A stretch of 64,000 nucleotides of DNA from Allobosea sp. AAP35 (GTDB taxonomy: Bacteria; Pseudomonadota; Alphaproteobacteria; Rhizobiales; Beijerinckiaceae). A program made the position numbers and the translations under genes. The notes under the pieces are model-generated. The model saw nothing but the letters and a program-made list of their open reading frames with translations. It was not told the origin of the DNA and ran no database searches. The stretch covers positions 62,001 to 126,000 of the forward strand of contig NZ_LJHQ01000002.1 of the NCBI RefSeq assembly GCF_001295925.1, given 5' to 3'. The stretch's first letter is position 1, and each line of letters starts with the position of its first letter. This document shows positions 63,028-64,000 of the stretch, one piece after another.

Positions 63028-64000
63028 ATGACCATCTCACGCCGCACCCTGCTGCAGGGCACCGCCGCCGCTTCCGCGATCGGCACCTTCCATATCGGCT
63101 CCGCCTCCGCGCAGACCCCCGAATTCGCCTACAAATACGCCAACAACCTGCCGCTCGCGCATCCGATGAACATCCGCGCCAATGAGGCGGTCGAGAAGAT
63201 CAAGGCCGAGACCAAGGGCCGCGTCTCGATCCAGATCTTCCCCAACAACCAGCTCGGCTCCGACACCGACATGCTGAGCCAGGTCCGCTCCGGCGGCGTC
63301 GAGTTCTTCACGCTGTCGCCGCTGATCCTTTCGACCCTGGTGCCCAACGCCTCGGTTTCCGGCATAGGCTTCGCCTTCCCCAACTACGACACCGTCTGGA
63401 AGGCGATGGATGGCGAGCTTGGCGCCTATGTGCGCGGCCAGATCGGCAAGGCCAATCTCGTCGTCATGGACAAGATCTGGGACAACGGCTTCCGCCAGAT
63501 GACCTCGTCCAAGGGGCCGATCAACACCCCCGACGACCTCAAGGGCTTCAAGATCCGCGTGCCGGTCTCGCCGCTCTGGACCTCGATGTTCACCGCCTTC
63601 CAGTCGGCGCCCGCCAGCATCAACTTCGCCGAGGTCTACACCGCGCTGCAGACCAAGATCGTCGACGGCCAGGAGAATCCGCTCGCGATCATCTCGACCG
63701 CCAAGCTGTTCGAGGTGCAGAAGTATCTCTCGCTGACGAACCATATGTGGGACGGCTTCTGGTTCCTCGGCAACAAGCGCGCCTGGGAGCGCCTGCCCGA
63801 GGATCTGCGCGCCATCGTCGCCAAGAACCTCAACGCCGCCGCCGAGCTGGAGCGCGCCGACGTCGCCAAGCTCAACGCCGGCCTGCGCGATGATCTGACC
63901 GCCAAGGGCATGATCTTCAACGAGACCAAAGCCGACCCCTTCCGCGACGCCCTGCGCAAGGCCGGCTTCTACGCCGAGTGGAAGAAGAAGTATGGCGACG
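63028..64000 (+). CDS. TRAP transporter substrate-binding protein (DctP family; 3' end outside window)
   Basis: The periplasmic receptor of the TRAP importer. Visible are a Tat-type signal (SRRTLLQG, residues 4-11, cleavage near ASAQ), the body FAYKYANNLPLAHPMNIRANEAVEKI (two parts), VSIQIFPNNQLGSDTDMLSQVRSG, PNNYD-like PNYDTVWKAMDG, DNGFRQMTS and the conserved PINTPDDLKGFKIRVP and EVYTALQTKIVDGQENPLA. The conserved Arg in KIRVP is the usual carboxylate-binding residue, so the ligand is probably a carboxylic acid. GGGAG precedes the ATG at 63028. About the last few residues are missing. Confidence 0.95.
   Translation, partial: MTISRRTLLQGTAAASAIGTFHIGSASAQTPEFAYKYANNLPLAHPMNIRANEAVEKIKAETKGRVSIQIFPNNQLGSDTDMLSQVRSGGVEFFTLSPLILSTLVPNASVSGIGFAFPNYDTVWKAMDGELGAYVRGQIGKANLVVMDKIWDNGFRQMTSSKGPINTPDDLKGFKIRVPVSPLWTSMFTAFQSAPASINFAEVYTALQTKIVDGQENPLAIISTAKLFEVQKYLSLTNHMWDGFWFLGNKRAWERLPEDLRAIVAKNLNAAAELERADVAKLNAGLRDDLTAKGMIFNETKADPFRDALRKAGFYAEWKKKYGD

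Overview
The window is a 64 kb piece of a high-GC (roughly two thirds G+C) chromosome of an alphaproteobacterium, almost certainly order Hyphomicrobiales. This rests on trcR and rcdA with full TTAA-N7-TTAA CtrA boxes, DUF1192, a three-gene pntAA/pntAB/pntB transhydrogenase behind an aa3-type oxidase subunit IV gene, and the DUF4164-zapA-6S RNA-cyclo-ligase order. The gene set and the abundant palindromic intergenic repeats suggest Bosea or a close relative; the genus is a guess. Most of the window is core genome. I saw no phage, integrase, insertion sequence, CRISPR array, rRNA or tRNA.

Layout. 0-2.6 kb: ruvC, ruvA, a GNAT gene and ruvB (Holliday junction processing), minus strand. 2.8-8.8 kb: a TauE/SafE exporter, a YebC/TACO1-like factor, a soluble globin-coupled chemoreceptor, a YmdB-like phosphodiesterase, 5-formyl-THF cyclo-ligase, 6S RNA, zapA and a DUF4164 gene. 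9.1-15.6 kb: carbon metabolism, tkt-gap-(membrane protein)-pgk-(small protein)-fba, all plus strand. 15.6-25.5 kb: a Tat-exported PhoX phosphatase, a BenE-like transporter coupled to a ThiE-like gene and a Sel1-repeat gene, an inositol monophosphatase-family enzyme, a MotA/ExbB-like plus OmpA/MotB-like pair, cytochrome c, DUF1989 and DUF1036 genes. 25.5-30.5 kb: an ABC exporter, rpmE, the cell-cycle genes rcdA, DUF1192 and trcR, and a ParDE module. 30.5-38.5 kb: prpE, a second TauE/SafE exporter, an acyl-CoA ligase, YidB-like and GlsB-like stress proteins, a periplasmic glucan enzyme (OpgG/OpgD family) and two divergent DUF465 genes. 38.6-48.7 kb: oxidase subunit IV, pntAA-pntAB-pntB, a GNAT gene, an alpha/beta hydrolase, a TPR lipoprotein, rpsU, purE-purK and an ABC1/UbiB-family kinase. 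49-52.6 kb: a soluble double-PAS chemoreceptor and an AraC regulator in a stretch of lower GC. 52.9-64 kb: a CrtI-like oxidoreductase, an AbrB-Doc module, two acyl-CoA ligases, a tandem DUF296 gene, and an IclR regulator divergent from a TRAP transporter that runs off the window.

Working together: the tkt-gap-pgk-fba block covers lower glycolysis, gluconeogenesis and the pentose-phosphate link. The trcR-DUF1192-rcdA block carries CtrA-type sites next to the gene for a CtrA-degradation adaptor, which suggests a feedback loop. The last 9 kb look like a catabolic module in which a TRAP system imports an organic acid, CoA ligases activate it, and IclR controls the locus.

The most striking non-genic feature is a set of dispersed palindromic repeats (about 35-120 bp). 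Three families share one loop core while their stem arms change in a compensating way. Two copies, 37 kb apart and in opposite orientation, match at 92 of 93 positions. I found no convincing new multi-gene system; the best leads are the CtrA boxes, the covarying repeats, the Doc protein without its catalytic His, and a leader ORF ahead of the TRAP gene.
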